6,393 nt of DNA, taken from positions 1 through 6,393 of the forward strand of contig JAOUPW010000123.1 of NCBI GenBank assembly GCA_029879665.1. Direction: 5' to 3'. The notes beneath the pieces were generated by a model that saw nothing but the letters and a program-made list of their open reading frames with translations, was not told the origin of the DNA and ran no database searches. Numbering within the stretch: the first letter of the stretch is position 1; each line of letters starts with the position of its first letter. The position numbers and the translations under genes were made by a program. Origin of the DNA: Rhodospirillales bacterium. Its GTDB lineage: Bacteria > Pseudomonadota > Alphaproteobacteria > Rhodospirillales > JAOUPW01. Shown here piece after piece: positions 6,041-6,393 of this stretch.

Positions 6041-6286
6041 ATGATTGAGCACCATTCGGATCCATCATCGGCGGAACGCCCCGACCGGGTGCGCAAACGT
6101 TCCGTCATCATCGCCGGCCATGAAACCAGCGTCTCCCTGGAAGCTGCCTTTTGGGACGCCCTGAAAACCATCGCCGCCCGGCGCAAACAATCGTTGAACC
6201 AGATCATTACCGAGATCGACAAGACCCGCGAGGGCAACCTTTCCAGTGCCATCCGTGTTTTTGTTCTCAGGGCGGCGCAGGATTGA
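6041..6286 (+). CDS. Ribbon-helix-helix domain protein (RHH_4-like)
   Basis: This 81-aa protein resembles the small RHH_4-type (PF13467) proteins common in alphaproteobacteria. Residues 18-34 (RKRSVIIAGHETSVSLE) form the predicted DNA-contacting strand. It is followed by a helix (about 35-48), a turn and a second helix starting at SLNQIITEID (51-60). GNLSSAIRVFVL (65-76) is the conserved C-terminal block. Such proteins may bind DNA as dimers, but no function is established for this subgroup, and the target cannot be named from the sequence. The ATG at 6041 has weak purine support (GGAACGGA, 6030-6037). An upstream in-frame TTG at 6005 would overlap the exporter and give 93 aa, but its extra residues look unlike the family. 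The gene follows the exporter by 19 bp and is likely the last of the plus-strand run. Confidence 0.85.
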   Translation: MIEHHSDPSSAERPDRVRKRSVIIAGHETSVSLEAAFWDALKTIAARRKQSLNQIITEIDKTREGNLSSAIRVFVLRAAQD

Positions 6287-6306
6287 CGGCAAGAAAAACG
6301 ACGCGC

Positions 6307-6393
6307 CTAGCGTTTTCTAAACAATTCCTGCAATAACTGTTGCTCGGGCCGCAACGGTTGCTGCTGTTGCTGCTGGTTGGGCGGCGGCGGCGG
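6307..6393 (-). CDS. Partial CDS, Pro/Gln-rich C-terminus of unknown protein
   Basis: On the minus strand a frame enters at the right edge and runs 28 codons to TAG (complement of CTA at 6307-6309). It reads PPPPPNQQQQQQ and then PLRPEQQLLQELFRKR. The low-complexity Pro/Gln stretch followed by a short amphipathic helix is typical of a C-terminal tail. AsmA-like envelope proteins in alphaproteobacteria can end in similar tails, but that is a guess from memory. The body of the gene lies beyond the window. It is convergent with the RHH gene, with 20 bp between the stops and no visible terminator. Confidence 0.6.
   Translation of the reverse strand, partial: PPPPPNQQQQQQPLRPEQQLLQELFRKR
6351..6393. 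repeat. Triplet-rich low-complexity tract (CTG/TTG then CGG)
   Basis: The plus strand shows mixed TTG/CTG triplets followed by CGG repeats running to the window edge. Read on the minus strand these encode the polyPro and polyGln stretch of the partial gene. Mixed CAA/CAG usage suggests it is maintained as protein sequence rather than being a pure DNA slippage tract, although the CGG run is uniform where visible. Confidence 0.6.

Noticed and set aside
1..6393. CRISPR arrays, insertion sequences, tRNA or rRNA genes, toxin-antitoxin pairs
   Set aside because: No spaced direct repeats, transposase motifs, or tRNA or rRNA structure outside the tmRNA were seen. The RHH protein has no partner toxin beside it.

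Overview
This window most likely comes from a free-living, motile alphaproteobacterium. The strongest evidence is a circularly permuted, two-piece tmRNA gene of the alphaproteobacterial type, whose tag ORF reads ANDNKAFAVAA. Next to it is an alphaproteobacterial-type SspB adaptor with the C-terminal ending ITLDTFRKK. The GC-rich coding sequence and an RHH_4-type ribbon-helix-helix protein agree with this. A Rhodospirillales-like origin is plausible but is only an inference.

Layout. Bases 1-186 are non-coding and AT-rich and hold two inverted repeats. Two minus-strand genes follow: cheZ (187-921), a CheY-P phosphatase, and thyX (1069-2013), a flavin-dependent thymidylate synthase with its own sigma70-like promoter at 2046-2073. 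From about 2116 the plus strand takes over. A sigma70-like promoter precedes permuted ssrA (about 2150-2440). Then come sspB (2487-3056), a class I iron-sulfur fumarase (3123-4754), an alpha/beta hydrolase of the TEX30/KANL3-like type (4760-5392), a LysE/RhtB-family exporter (5392-6021) and a small ribbon-helix-helix protein (6041-6286). At the right edge, the C-terminus of a Pro/Gln-rich protein enters on the minus strand (6307-6393), convergent with the RHH gene.

How the genes work together. ssrA and sspB form a clear functional pair. tmRNA rescues stalled ribosomes and adds a degradation tag, and SspB tethers tagged proteins to ClpXP. They lie about 46 bp apart with no convincing terminator between them, so sspB may be partly read from the ssrA promoter. 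The fumarase, hydrolase, exporter and RHH genes are packed with gaps of 5, -1 and 19 bp and look like one transcription unit, but no common pathway is evident. cheZ and thyX look like ordinary housekeeping or motility genes.

I see no mobile element, CRISPR array, tRNA, rRNA or defence system. Nothing here is clearly an undescribed system. The most interesting part is the tmRNA-SspB locus, with its permuted gene, short tag variant and atypical T-loop.
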